A DNA stretch of 64,000 nt from Mycolicibacterium celeriflavum (GCF_010731795.1 NZ_AP022591.1:2976001-3040000); one strand, 5' to 3'. Shown: positions 27,665-36,514, numbered from the stretch's first letter. The notes: generated by a model from the sequence alone, not told the origin. Made by a program: numbers and translations.

Positions 27665-28283
27665 CGCCCTCCGGCCGCCAGTCGGGTGAGCGGCCGAGGT
27701 GGCGCAGCACCCGATCGAGGTCACTCGCCCCCTCTTCCCCAGTGACGGCGTGGGCGAACGGCGAATTGTCCACCTCGCGGATGTCGCCGTCCGGAACCGC
27801 CAACGCCAGCGGAACGACAGCCTCGATCACCTCGGCCGGCAGCACGAACGGCACACCGACGCTGCGGGCGACGTCCCAACCGTGCATGACGTAGTCGACG
27901 AAGTGGAAGGCTATCGCCATCCATGCCGGAATGGCGGCGTCCTGGCCGAACTCGGGCAGCGCGAACGTCGCATCCGGCACGCCGCCGGCGGAGAACGCCT
28001 CGAGCACGTCGGCGGCCGCCGCGGCGTAGGCGCCAGCGGGGTCCGCTCGGACCGCGTCGGCGACGGTCGCAGGGTCCCATACCGCGAGGTCTGCACCCGA
28101 ACCGCGCGCGGCGGCGGCGAACCCGTTGTGCTGCACGGTCATATGTGTCAGCAGATCGCGGAGGTCCCAGCCGGCACACGGGGTCGGCGAAGCGAGGTCG
28201 GCACGGGTGACGTCCGCGACGATGTCGACGGACACGGTGACCGCGAGCCGGTGGAGCGGTCGAAGGTCATAATTAGTATGCAT
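27648..28283 (-). CDS. Mycothiol-dependent maleylpyruvate isomerase-like (TIGR03086) protein
   Basis: This is a 211-residue protein of the actinobacterial TIGR03086/DinB-like superfamily. Metal-ligand His candidates are in LLTHMTVQHNG and in the FHFVDYVMHGWDVARS helix. The four-helix-bundle family includes mycothiol S-transferases and maleylpyruvate isomerase. The ATG is at 28283, in an AT-rich divergent promoter shared with the marR gene, which is its probable regulator. The substrate is unknown. Confidence 0.82.
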   Translation of the reverse strand: MHTNYDLRPLHRLAVTVSVDIVADVTRADLASPTPCAGWDLRDLLTHMTVQHNGFAAAARGSGADLAVWDPATVADAVRADPAGAYAAAAADVLEAFSAGGVPDATFALPEFGQDAAIPAWMAIAFHFVDYVMHGWDVARSVGVPFVLPAEVIEAVVPLALAVPDGDIREVDNSPFAHAVTGEEGASDLDRVLRHLGRSPDWRPEGVTVGR

Positions 28284-28334
28284 GTGCTTACGATATGCGT
28301 CTACTTATCATCAGTCAATGCTTAATATCCGCTC

Positions 28335-28769
28335 ATGCCTCCGAAGTCGAGACGACCGGACCTCGCGGCGATGCTCGCCCCGCTGCTGCGCCGGCTGATC
28401 GCCCTCGAAACCCCGATTCTGGCGTCACACGACGTGTCGATGTGGGGCTACAGCGTGCTGGTGGCGCTCGACGAGTCGCCGGTGCGCACTCAGGCCGCGC
28501 TCGCCGAGGCGATCGGCGCCGACAAGACCCGGATCATCCCCACGCTCGACGAGTTGCAGGCCAAGGGCTATATCGAGCGGCGGCCCGATCCTGCCGACCG
28601 GCGTGCGCGGCTACTGGCCATCACCGAAGCGGGCCGCGCCCGCAAAGATGCGGTGCAAGCAGAGATTCAGCGCGGAGAGGAGCGGTGGCTGTCGGTGTTG
28701 TCGGCCGCCGAGCGCCGAACGTTCCTGCGGGCATTGCAGGAGATGACGCGCGCCGACGGCAATCCATAG
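28335..28769 (+). CDS. MarR family transcriptional regulator
   Basis: This is a 144-residue winged-helix regulator. The recognition helix region is QAALAEAIGADKTRIIPTLDEL, and the wing is ERRPDPADRRARLLAIT, a clear MarR signature. The 51-base gap to the divergent DinB-like gene is AT-rich, unusual for this genome, and is the likely operator, so control of the neighbour and of itself is expected. The ligand is unknown. The 3' end converges on the coiled-coil gene after 11 bases. Confidence 0.9.
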   Translation: MPPKSRRPDLAAMLAPLLRRLIALETPILASHDVSMWGYSVLVALDESPVRTQAALAEAIGADKTRIIPTLDELQAKGYIERRPDPADRRARLLAITEAGRARKDAVQAEIQRGEERWLSVLSAAERRTFLRALQEMTRADGNP

Positions 28770-28780
28770 GGCGCGCCGGG

Positions 28781-29446
28781 TCAGCGGTCGGCTTGCCGCG
28801 TCTCCTTCTCCGTCTCGGCGAGGTCCTCGATTTTGTCCGCCTGCGCCTGCGTCACCGCGGCGTCGACGCGCTTGTCCGCAGCGTCGTTGAGCTTGGCGGC
28901 TGCGTTCGTGGCGACGCTGCGCTCGGCCGCGTCGATCTGCGCCTCTTCGCGGCGCTTCGCGGTATCGACGTTCCTCTTGCGTTGGGCACCGATCTGGTCG
29001 GCCTGCTTCCTGTCCGCGGCGATGCGCTTCTCGGCCTCCTCGATGGCCGAGCGCTTACGCTGCTGCGCCTGCTTGCGGGCCTCGCGGGCTTCGCGTCCGG
29101 TCTCCTCGAACGCATCCTGCTTGTCCTGCAGCGCCTTCTCGCGCGTCACCTCCAACTCGGCCTCGGCCTGCTTGGCGTTCTCGTCGGCGGCCGCATCCAG
29201 TTCGGCCGCGCGGCGCAGCGCGTCACTGCGCTCGATGAGTGTGGCGCCCCGCTTACGAAGTGCGGGATCGCCGAGCGCGGCGCCGACCGCCGTGTCCAAC
29301 ATGCCCAGGGAGCGTTCGTAGAACAGCCGGGCGGGCGCCTCGGAGTCCATCCGCGCGACGAACCTTTCGTCGATCAGCTGCAGTGGCATGCGGGCCACCT
29401 GGTACTGAAGTCTCAGCACCGCCCTCGGGATAGCGGTGAGGCTCAT
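28781..29446 (-). CDS. Charged coiled-coil protein, unknown function
   Basis: This is a 221-residue protein. Residues 1-80 look globular (AIPRAVLRLQYQVARMP, then ARLFYERSLGMLD); residues 80-221 are a long coiled coil rich in Ala, Glu, Lys and Arg with no helix breakers. No signal peptide or membrane helix is present. It lies 22 bases after the CsbD-like gene on the same strand, and the two share similar Ala/Glu/Arg-rich repeats. The ATG is at 29446, preceded by GGAGC. No enzyme motif is seen; a structural or stress-granule type role is only a guess. Confidence 0.7.
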   Translation of the reverse strand: MSLTAIPRAVLRLQYQVARMPLQLIDERFVARMDSEAPARLFYERSLGMLDTAVGAALGDPALRKRGATLIERSDALRRAAELDAAADENAKQAEAELEVTREKALQDKQDAFEETGREAREARKQAQQRKRSAIEEAEKRIAADRKQADQIGAQRKRNVDTAKRREEAQIDAAERSVATNAAAKLNDAADKRVDAAVTQAQADKIEDLAETEKETRQADR

Positions 29447-29468
29447 GGTTAGCTCCTTCGTGCCCTGG

Positions 29469-30017
29469 TCAGGCGTCGTTGTTGAGATTGTCGGCCTGCC
29501 GCCGGATGCGGGCGGCTTCCGCGTGCGCGCTGGCCGACTCCGCGGCGGCTTCGCGATGTTCTTCGAGCGCGTCGGCGAGTTGGCTGTCGGCGTCGTGGAT
29601 CTCGGCGCGTTGTTCGGCTTTCGCTTCGCGCTCCTTGCGCTCCGCCTCCCGGTCGGCCTCGTTGCGCTCTTCGGCGAGTCGCTGATGGGCGGCCTGCTCG
29701 GCGGCGCGCTTCTGCGCGGCTTCCTGGTTGTCCACCGCCGCCTTGTCGGCGTCCGCTTCGGCGTTCAGCGACCTGCGTTCCTCGGCGCCTTCGCGGCTGG
29801 CCTCGGCCACATCGGCCCGGGCCTCCCGGGCTTCGGCGTCGGCGACCGCCCGCTCTTTGTTGGCCTCTTTGCGCTGCTCGGCCTCGGCCTGCTGAAGCTG
29901 CCCTTGCGCGGTCAGCGAGTCGTTTCCGGTGACCGCGCCGAACAGCTCCTTGGCCTTGCCCTTCACCGAGTCGATCAAGCTTTCGCGCGCCTGGCCGGCC
30001 TTGTCATGGTCCGTCAT
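29469..30017 (-). CDS. CsbD-like stress protein with coiled-coil extension
   Basis: This is a 182-residue protein. Residues 1-50 contain a CsbD-like motif (SVKGKAKELFGAVTGNDSL, then TAQGQLQQAEAE), found in general-stress proteins of bacteria. The remaining 130 residues form a continuous Ala/Glu/Arg coiled coil, much longer than ordinary CsbD proteins of about 60-70 residues. The ATG at 30017 has AGGAGG five bases upstream, which rules out the longer open frame. It forms a likely operon with the coiled-coil gene that follows. Stress control is probable but no clear sigma promoter could be read. Confidence 0.75.
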   Translation of the reverse strand: MTDHDKAGQARESLIDSVKGKAKELFGAVTGNDSLTAQGQLQQAEAEQRKEANKERAVADAEAREARADVAEASREGAEERRSLNAEADADKAAVDNQEAAQKRAAEQAAHQRLAEERNEADREAERKEREAKAEQRAEIHDADSQLADALEEHREAAAESASAHAEAARIRRQADNLNNDA

Positions 30018-30093
30018 TCGGGCCTCCTCTCGGGGGCTTAGGTTCCACATCTGGTGGTGTCCGAAACACGGCTGTGGGCGAATCGCTGACATC

Positions 30094-31137
30094 ATGTGTG
30101 CCGTGGTGGCCCGCGTCCTGCAGCCGACGGTTCCAGTCATTGCGCTCACCGGCTACCTCGGCGCGGGCAAGACGACCCTGCTCAACCATGTGCTGCGCGC
30201 GCCCGGCGCCCGCATCGGCGTGGTGATCAACGACTTCGGCGAGCTCAACGTGGACGCCGCACTGGTGAGCGGCCAGGTGGACGAACCGGCCTCGATCGCG
30301 GGTGGTTGCATCTGCTGCCTGCCTGACGACGGCGGACTCGACGACGCGCTGGCCAAGCTCGCCGACCCGAAGCTGGCACTGGACGCGATCATCGTCGAGG
30401 CGAGTGGCCTGGCCGACCCGATCGCGATCTCCCGCATCATCCGGTTCAGCGGCGTGGACCGCATCCGGCCTGGAGGCATCGTCGACGTCATCGACGCCAA
30501 GGCACATTTCGACACCGTCGACCCACACGCCACCCCGCCGGCCCGGTACGGCGCGGCCTCGCTGGTGGTGGTGAACAAACTCGACCAAGTCCCGCACGAC
30601 GACCGCGACGGCGTGCTGGCCCGCATCGCGGACCGGGTGCGCGAGCGCAATCCGGACGTCCACCTGGTCGGCGCCATCGCGGGACGCGTCGACCCGGCGC
30701 TGCTGTACGACGTGTCCGAGGCGGCCACCGAGGACGGCCAGTTGTCGCTGCGCGAACTGCTGGTCGACGCCGAACCCGACGAGCATCCGCACGTGCACGC
30801 CGACTCCGTCACCGTGACCACCGACGGATGCGTCGACCCCGACGCACTGTTCGACGTGCTCGAGCAGCCACCCGACGGTGTGTACCGGCTCAAGGGCATC
30901 GTCGCGGTGCGCTACCGCGACCGCGTCCGCAGCTACGTCGTCAACGTGGTCGGCACGTCGGTGCACATCGCGGCCGCACCGTCGTCGGCGCGGACCAACA
31001 GCCTCGTGGCGATCGGCACGCACATCGATGCCGATGACGTCCGCGGTCGCGTCCAGGCCGCGCTGCGCCCGCGCGACGGCACACCGTCCGTCTCGGGTGT
31101 GCGGCGCCTGCAGCGCTACCGCCGGCTCAGCGTGTGA
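30094..31137 (+). CDS. COG0523 (CobW/ZNG-type) GTPase metallochaperone
   Basis: This is a 347-residue protein. The Walker A is TGYLGAGKTTLL, the family metal-binding CxCC motif is GGCICCLPDD, the GTP specificity motif is VVNKLDQ, and a His pair (HPHVHAD) lies in the linker before the C-terminal CobW domain. The family delivers metals, often zinc and sometimes cobalt, and hydrolyses GTP. I chose the ATG at 30094; a GTG four codons later is also possible. No Zur box or zinc-transport gene is next to it, so the metal is not settled. Confidence 0.87.
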   Translation: MCAVVARVLQPTVPVIALTGYLGAGKTTLLNHVLRAPGARIGVVINDFGELNVDAALVSGQVDEPASIAGGCICCLPDDGGLDDALAKLADPKLALDAIIVEASGLADPIAISRIIRFSGVDRIRPGGIVDVIDAKAHFDTVDPHATPPARYGAASLVVVNKLDQVPHDDRDGVLARIADRVRERNPDVHLVGAIAGRVDPALLYDVSEAATEDGQLSLRELLVDAEPDEHPHVHADSVTVTTDGCVDPDALFDVLEQPPDGVYRLKGIVAVRYRDRVRSYVVNVVGTSVHIAAAPSSARTNSLVAIGTHIDADDVRGRVQAALRPRDGTPSVSGVRRLQRYRRLSV

Positions 31138-31156
31138 CGCTGCCTAAGGTGGGCCT

Positions 31157-32140
31157 ATGAGCGTCGCCGAGGAGCGCGCCGGGGTTCGGCTGACAAACCT
31201 CGACCAGCCGTTGAGCGAAGATGCCGGGGCGACCAAGCGCGATCTCGTCGACTACCTCGACGCGGTGGCCGATCGGATCCTGCCGGGTCTGGCGGGGCGT
31301 CCGCTGACCGTGTTGCGGGTGCTGCGCGGCCAGGCGCCGTTCATGCAGAAGAACGTTCCGAAGTACACGCCGGACTGGGTGAAGACCGTGTCGATGTGGG
31401 CCGAGTCCTCGCATCGCGAGGTGCGCTACGCCCTGTGCGACGATCGGCGGACCCTGCTGTGGCTGGCCAACCAGCGCGCGGTCGAATACCACCCGACGCT
31501 GGGGCTGGCCGACAACATCTACCGCCCGACGCATCTGGTGCTCGACCTCGACCCGCCACCCGGCAGCGCATTCGACGCGGTGGTGGCTACGGCTGCTCTT
31601 GTGCGCCAGGCGCTTTCGGACTGCGGCCTGACGGGCGTGGTGAAGACCAGCGGTGCCAAGGGGCTGCACGTGTTCGTGCCCGTCGACGACAGCGCCCCGG
31701 TCGACGACGTCGCCGCGGCCACCCGCGCGCTCGCGACGCGCGCGGAGCAACTCGATCCCGCCCGCGCGACAACGGCTTTCATCGTCGAGGACCGCGAAGG
31801 CAAGGTGTTCATCGACTCCACCCGTGCCGGCGGCGCGACCGTCGTCGCCGCCTACAGCCCCCGACTGCGCCCCGGCACCCCGGTGTCGTTCCCGGTGCAC
31901 TGGTCGGATCTGGACCGCATCACACCGGCCGACTTCTCCGTGCACACGGCGCTCGGCGTGCTCGGCGACCGCGACCCGTGGGCCGAGATGATGCCGGCAC
32001 CGCAGACGCTGCCACCGGATCTGATCGAGCACGGCCGGACCATTCCCGTGGCGCGGGTGGCCGCGATGCACGAAGGCAAGCGCCGGGCGCGGGCGCGCCG
32101 CGCCGAGGACGGCAAGACGTCAGATTTGCCTGGCCGGTAA
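31157..32140 (+). CDS. Second LigD-type polymerase/primase domain protein
   Basis: This is a 327-residue stand-alone LigD POL-family protein, shorter than the copy at 25342. The catalytic DLDP motif contains Asp130 and Asp132, the nucleotide-binding segment is KTSGAKGLHVFVP and the third acid is in VFIDSTRAG. It resembles PolD1/Rv3730c-type proteins. No Ku or ligase gene is nearby, so it acts in trans if it takes part in end joining. The ATG at 31157 lies 19 bases after the metallochaperone stop, and the genes onward to sdr run in the same direction. Confidence 0.86.
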   Translation: MSVAEERAGVRLTNLDQPLSEDAGATKRDLVDYLDAVADRILPGLAGRPLTVLRVLRGQAPFMQKNVPKYTPDWVKTVSMWAESSHREVRYALCDDRRTLLWLANQRAVEYHPTLGLADNIYRPTHLVLDLDPPPGSAFDAVVATAALVRQALSDCGLTGVVKTSGAKGLHVFVPVDDSAPVDDVAAATRALATRAEQLDPARATTAFIVEDREGKVFIDSTRAGGATVVAAYSPRLRPGTPVSFPVHWSDLDRITPADFSVHTALGVLGDRDPWAEMMPAPQTLPPDLIEHGRTIPVARVAAMHEGKRRARARRAEDGKTSDLPGR

Positions 32141-32189
32141 ACGGGTATCGACCAGCGCATCAGCGAGGCCCGGGTGAGGGGGTCCGAAA

Positions 32190-33155
32190 ATGGTCGGCTG
32201 GCTGGACAGGCTGCAGCGACGTCACCGTCGCATCGGCTTCCTCATCGCGGTCATCTACAAATACGTCGATGACCAGGGCGGCTATCTGGCCGCGCTGATC
32301 ACCTACTACGCGTTCGTCTCGCTGTTTCCGTTGTTGCTGTTGATGACGACCGTGCTCGGCGTCGTGCTGGTCGGCCGTCCCGAGTTGCAGCAGCGGGTGG
32401 TGGAGGCGACAGTCAGCCAGTTCCCGGTCATCGGCAACCAACTGCAGCGTCCGGAAGAGCTCAGCGGCGGCGCCGTGGCGGTGTTCGTCGGCGTCGCGGG
32501 TGCCCTCTACGGCGGCATGAAGGTCGGCCAGGCCCTGCAGAACGCAATGGACTCGGTGTGGGCCGTACCGCGCAACAACCGGCCCGACCCGATCCGGTCC
32601 CGGCTGCGCAGCCTGTTGTTGCTGTTGGTGCTCGGGTCGGCAGCGATCGCTGCGACCGTCCTGTCCGCGGCCGGCCATGCCACCGCCTCCCTTGGCTGGT
32701 TCGGCAAAGCCGGAATCATCGTCGCCACCGTGGCGATCAACGCCGCGATCTGTCTGGTGGTGTTCCGGGTCACGAGCACACGACAACTCACCTACCGGCA
32801 GGTGCTGCCCGGCGCGCTGGCCGCAGCGGTGATCTGGCAACTGCTGCAGTGGTTCGGCGCCACCTTCGTTGCGCAAATCGTTCGGTCTTCGAGCGTAACC
32901 AACAGCGTGTTCGCCCTCGTGCTGGGCCTGCTGGCGTTTCTGTACCTCATTTCGGTGACGCTGGTGATGTGCGCGGAGGCCAACGTCGTGCGGGTCGACA
33001 AGCTGTATCCCCGGGCGCTGATGACGCCGTTCACCGACGACGTCGACCTCACCCCCGCCGACCGCCGCACCTACACGCGCAGGGCGAAAGCCGAACGCGC
33101 CAAAGGCTTTCAGCGCGTCAGCGTGCACTTCGACGGTTCTCGCGAGGAGCCGTAG
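32190..33155 (+). CDS. YihY/BrkB-family inner membrane protein
   Basis: This is a 321-residue protein with about six membrane helices: ALITYYAFVSLFPLLLLMTT early, then helices around 90-110, 135-165, 180-200, 215-235 and 245-275. The GG-YLAALITYYAF-SLFPLLL stretch is the signature of the YihY/BrkB family. The tail of about 50 residues is cytosolic and basic. The family has been called ribonuclease BN in the past, which is no longer accepted; its real function is unclear. Confidence 0.85.
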   Translation: MVGWLDRLQRRHRRIGFLIAVIYKYVDDQGGYLAALITYYAFVSLFPLLLLMTTVLGVVLVGRPELQQRVVEATVSQFPVIGNQLQRPEELSGGAVAVFVGVAGALYGGMKVGQALQNAMDSVWAVPRNNRPDPIRSRLRSLLLLLVLGSAAIAATVLSAAGHATASLGWFGKAGIIVATVAINAAICLVVFRVTSTRQLTYRQVLPGALAAAVIWQLLQWFGATFVAQIVRSSSVTNSVFALVLGLLAFLYLISVTLVMCAEANVVRVDKLYPRALMTPFTDDVDLTPADRRTYTRRAKAERAKGFQRVSVHFDGSREEP

Positions 33156-33177
33156 CGCCGGCCTGTACGGTCGGTGC

Positions 33178-34053
33178 GTGAGACGAGACCGAGACGGGTT
33201 GATGGACAGGGTCGGACGTGTCGCCGCGCTGAGGCGCTATCCCGTGAAGTCGATGCTCGGGGAGCAGTGCGACTCCATCGAGCTCAGTCCGCTGGGCGTG
33301 TCCGGAGACCGGCGGTATGCGGTCATCGACGACGCCACCGGGCACGTCGCCACCGCCAAACACCCCAGGCTTTGGAGCGCCCTGCTGCAGTGTTCGTCGG
33401 CGACCGGACCCGACGGCGTCACGGTGAGGATGCCCGACGGCCGCACGGTGCCCATCGCCGAGGCGGCAGCGCCGCTGTCAGGTCTGCTCGGCCGCACGGT
33501 GCACCTCGCCGACGAGCGAGCGGCCGGCGCCTTGCTCGAACGGTCCGATCCCGTCGACGTGCTCACCCACGGCACCGACGCCGAGATCGATCCCGTGCTG
33601 ATGGAACTGGCCAAGGGCGCGCCCGGCGGCGCCTTCGTCGACCATTCTCCCGTGCACCTGATCAGCACCGCCACGCTCGACGCTGTCGGCGTCGACCGCG
33701 CGGAGGCCATCCGGTACCGGCCGAACATCGTCGTCGAGACCAAGGACGGGGCGTTGCCCTTCATGGAGAACGACTGGGTCGGTGCGCAGATCCAGCTCGG
33801 GGACGTCGTGTTGCGTGGCACGCTGCCGACGCCGCGTTGCGCCGTGCCGACCCTGAAACATGGCCGCTCCGAACGTCTTCCGGGAGCCGTCCGGTACCTG
33901 CTCGAGCACAACCGGGTCGAGGTGCCCGGGTCCGGTGCGCTTCCCTGCGCAGGTCTGTACGCCGAGGTCGTCACCGCCGGCACCGTCGACCTCGGTGACG
34001 AAGTCCGCATCACGGTCGACGTCGACGTCGTCGAAAGGGGTATGAAGATCTGA
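33178..34053 (+). CDS. MOSC-domain protein with N-terminal beta barrel
   Basis: This is a 291-residue protein. Residues about 10-110 form the MOSC_N beta barrel (VAALRRYPVKSMLGE) and the remainder the MOSC domain, whose key Cys is in the TPRCAVPT segment. The family handles molybdenum-cofactor-bound sulfur in mARC-type oxidoreductases and YiiM-type proteins. The GTG at 33178 is listed; an ATG eight codons later, at 33202, behind GAGACGGG, is equally credible. The stop overlaps the next start as TGATG, so it is coupled to the SDR gene. Confidence 0.85.
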   Translation: MRRDRDGLMDRVGRVAALRRYPVKSMLGEQCDSIELSPLGVSGDRRYAVIDDATGHVATAKHPRLWSALLQCSSATGPDGVTVRMPDGRTVPIAEAAAPLSGLLGRTVHLADERAAGALLERSDPVDVLTHGTDAEIDPVLMELAKGAPGGAFVDHSPVHLISTATLDAVGVDRAEAIRYRPNIVVETKDGALPFMENDWVGAQIQLGDVVLRGTLPTPRCAVPTLKHGRSERLPGAVRYLLEHNRVEVPGSGALPCAGLYAEVVTAGTVDLGDEVRITVDVDVVERGMKI

Positions 34054-34862
34054 TGACGCAACACTGGGCAACCCGCAAGTCCGTCTTCATCACCGGGGCC
34101 GCCGCCGGTATCGGCCGCGCCACCGCGCTGACGTTCGCCCGCAACGGGTTCGTCGTCGGCGGCTACGACATCGACGAGGTCGGTCTCAAGAGCCTGGCCG
34201 ACGAGGTCGACGCGCTGGGCGCCACGGCTGTCGTCGGGCACCTCGACGTCACCGATCCCGACGAGATGGCACAGCGCGTGCGCGAGTTCGTCGAAGCCGC
34301 CGGCGGCCGCCTCGACGTCATGATCAACAACGCCGGCATCCTGCGTGCGGGCCGATTCGAGGAGATGGACATCCGCGGCCACCTCAAGGAGATCGACATC
34401 AATGCCAAGGGTGTCGTCAACGGTCTGTACGCGGCGTTCCCCTATCTCAAGGCGACGCCGAACTCCGTCGTCGTCAACCTCTCCTCCGCTTCGGCGATCT
34501 ACGGTCAGGCCGAGCTGGCCAACTACAGCGCCACGAAGTTCTTCGTCCGCGGGATCACCGAGGCGCTCGATATCGAGTGGAGCCGGTACGGCATCCGGGT
34601 CATCTCGATGTGGCCGCTGTACGTGCAGACCGCGATGACCAAGAGCATCAAGACCGGCACCACCGATTCGCTCGGCATTCGGCTGACGGCTCAGGACATC
34701 GCCGACGCGATCGTCAAGGCCACCGACCCGTCATGGTTGCGCCGGGCCATTCACCAGGTGCACTTCCCGGTCGGATCGCAGACCAAGGTGCTCAGCGCGG
34801 GGTCGCGGTTCTCTCCCGGCTGGCTGACCCGGCTGGTGAACAAGAAGTTGGCGCACTCCTGA
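34053..34862 (+). CDS. Short-chain dehydrogenase/reductase
   Basis: This is a 269-residue SDR. The cofactor motif is TGAAAGIGRA, the NNAG motif is present (MINNAGIL), and the active site has Ser in VNLSSASAIYG and Tyr-Lys in YSATKFF. The acidic residue after the second strand (GYDIDEV) favours NAD(H). The C-terminal segment (WLRRAIHQVHFPVGS) resembles mycobacterial SDRs of lipid metabolism. It is coupled to the MOSC gene upstream. The substrate is not known. Confidence 0.9.
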   Translation: MTQHWATRKSVFITGAAAGIGRATALTFARNGFVVGGYDIDEVGLKSLADEVDALGATAVVGHLDVTDPDEMAQRVREFVEAAGGRLDVMINNAGILRAGRFEEMDIRGHLKEIDINAKGVVNGLYAAFPYLKATPNSVVVNLSSASAIYGQAELANYSATKFFVRGITEALDIEWSRYGIRVISMWPLYVQTAMTKSIKTGTTDSLGIRLTAQDIADAIVKATDPSWLRRAIHQVHFPVGSQTKVLSAGSRFSPGWLTRLVNKKLAHS

Positions 34863-34882
34863 CGTCTGGCTAGGCTCGCCGA

Positions 34883-35791
34883 GTGGCCACACGGCTGACT
34901 CGGCGAGGTTTTCTGACGGTGACCGCGGGCGCGGCGCTCGTCGTCGCCGGTTGCGGTTCGGACAAGCCCGGCACCGTCGCCGAGGACGGCTCGGTGACCG
35001 TCAAGCATGTCTTCGGCGAGACCAAGATCCCGGCACCACCCGCCCGGGTGGTCAGCGCGGGGCTGACCGAGCAGGACGACCTGCTGGCGGTCGGGGTGGT
35101 GCCGATCGCGGTCACCGACTGGTTCGGTGCCCAACCGTTCGGGGTATGGCCATGGGCGCAGCCGAAACTCGGTGGCGCCCAGCCCACTGTGCTCAGCCTC
35201 GCCGACGGCATCCAGGTCGCCCAGATCGCGTCGTTGAAGCCCGATCTGATTGTCGCCGTCAACGCGGGACTGGACTCCGACACCTATACGAAGCTGTCCG
35301 AGATCGCGCCGACGGTCGCGCAGTCCGGGCACGCCGCGTTCTTCGAGCCGTGGAAGGACCAAGCCGGCACGGTCGGCCAGGCGGTCTTCAAGCACGACGA
35401 GATGCAAGCCCTGATCGCGAGCGTCGACCAGAAGTTCACCGCGGTGGGTGAGAACAACACCGCCTGGGCCGGCAGGAGTGCGGCACTGCTGCACGGTCGG
35501 CTGGACGACGGTGAGCCGCAGGCCCTGAGCCCCGATTGGCGCGCCGAGTTCCTCACCCAAATGGGTCTGCGCGTCGTGGAGAATCCCGATACGGCGGACG
35601 TGCTGATCTGGGCCACCGAGAGCGACGAGGAACAGGCCGCGCTGCTGGCCGACCCGGCCGTTGCGAAGCGCGGTGAGGCCAACATCTTCACGGGCAAGGA
35701 ACTCGCCGGGGCCATCGCGTTCGCCTCACCGCTGTCGTACCCGGTGGTGGCCGACCGACTGCCGTCGCTCATCGCCCAGGCACTGAGCTGA
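34883..35791 (+). CDS. fecB2: FecB2-type periplasmic iron-siderophore-binding lipoprotein
   Basis: This is a 302-residue substrate-binding protein like Rv0265c. The N-terminus has a twin-arginine type leader (LTRRGFLTV) with a lipobox (VVAGC, Cys24), so export may be by Tat before lipid anchoring. The mature part is a type III periplasmic binding protein, with IPAPPARVVSAGLTEQDDLLAVG at its start. The family binds ferric siderophores or heme. The start is GTG at 34883. No IdeR box is visible in the 20-base gap upstream, and no ABC permease gene is adjacent. Confidence 0.9.
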   Translation: MATRLTRRGFLTVTAGAALVVAGCGSDKPGTVAEDGSVTVKHVFGETKIPAPPARVVSAGLTEQDDLLAVGVVPIAVTDWFGAQPFGVWPWAQPKLGGAQPTVLSLADGIQVAQIASLKPDLIVAVNAGLDSDTYTKLSEIAPTVAQSGHAAFFEPWKDQAGTVGQAVFKHDEMQALIASVDQKFTAVGENNTAWAGRSAALLHGRLDDGEPQALSPDWRAEFLTQMGLRVVENPDTADVLIWATESDEEQAALLADPAVAKRGEANIFTGKELAGAIAFASPLSYPVVADRLPSLIAQALS

Positions 35792-35803
35792 GAAGATGGC
35801 GCG

Positions 35804-36514
35804 GTGACGGTCACCCCCGACACCCAGCAGACCGAACACCGCGGCTTCGCCACCACGGGATCGGCCTACTATCCGACGCTCGTCGCCGTGTTCACCGGCC
35901 TGGTGCTGATCTCGAACGTGGCGGCGACCAAGGGCATCGCATTCGGCCCGATCATCGGCGACTGGTCGCTGATCACCGACGGCGGCTTCATCGTGTTCCC
36001 GCTGACGTACGTGATCGGCGACGTGCTGTCGGAGGTGTACGGCTTCGCGGCCACCCGGCGCGCGATCTACATCGCGTTCATGATGGAGGCACTCGCGGCG
36101 TTCACGTTCTGGCTGACCGCCGTGCTACCGGCCGCCGACTTCTACACCAACCAGGCGGCGTTCGAGGCCGTGGTGAAGCCGTTCACGCAGTTGATCATCG
36201 CGGGCCTGGCCGGTTTCATCGTCGGGCAGACGCTCAACGCCTGGGTCGTGGTGAAGGTCAAGTCCCGGGTCGGCGAGAAGCATCTGTGGGCCCGGTTGAT
36301 CGGGTCGACGGTCATCGGCGAGTTCGCCGACACCCTGGTGTTCTGCAGCATCGCCGCGGCCGCGATCGGGATCGACACCTGGCGCGACTTCCTCACGTAC
36401 GTGGCCCTGGGGTGGGTCTACAAGACCGCGGTGGAGGTGCTCGTACTCCCGGTGACCTACCGCGTCATCGCGTTCATCAAGCGCCGCGAACCGTCCTATC
36501 AGCCCGCCTCCTGA
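35804..36514 (+). CDS. Queuosine-precursor transporter family (Vut/YhhQ) membrane protein
   Basis: This is a 236-residue protein with about six helices. The family hallmarks are ISNVAATKGIAFG, FPLTYVIGDVLSEVYG and GEFADTLVFC. The family imports preQ0/preQ1 in other bacteria. The start is GTG at 35804, 13 bases after fecB2. No queuosine biosynthesis gene or preQ1 riboswitch is seen here, and I do not recall this gene between the M. tuberculosis orthologs of fecB2 and pxpB, so it appears to be inserted. Confidence 0.85.
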   Translation: MTVTPDTQQTEHRGFATTGSAYYPTLVAVFTGLVLISNVAATKGIAFGPIIGDWSLITDGGFIVFPLTYVIGDVLSEVYGFAATRRAIYIAFMMEALAAFTFWLTAVLPAADFYTNQAAFEAVVKPFTQLIIAGLAGFIVGQTLNAWVVVKVKSRVGEKHLWARLIGSTVIGEFADTLVFCSIAAAAIGIDTWRDFLTYVALGWVYKTAVEVLVLPVTYRVIAFIKRREPSYQPAS

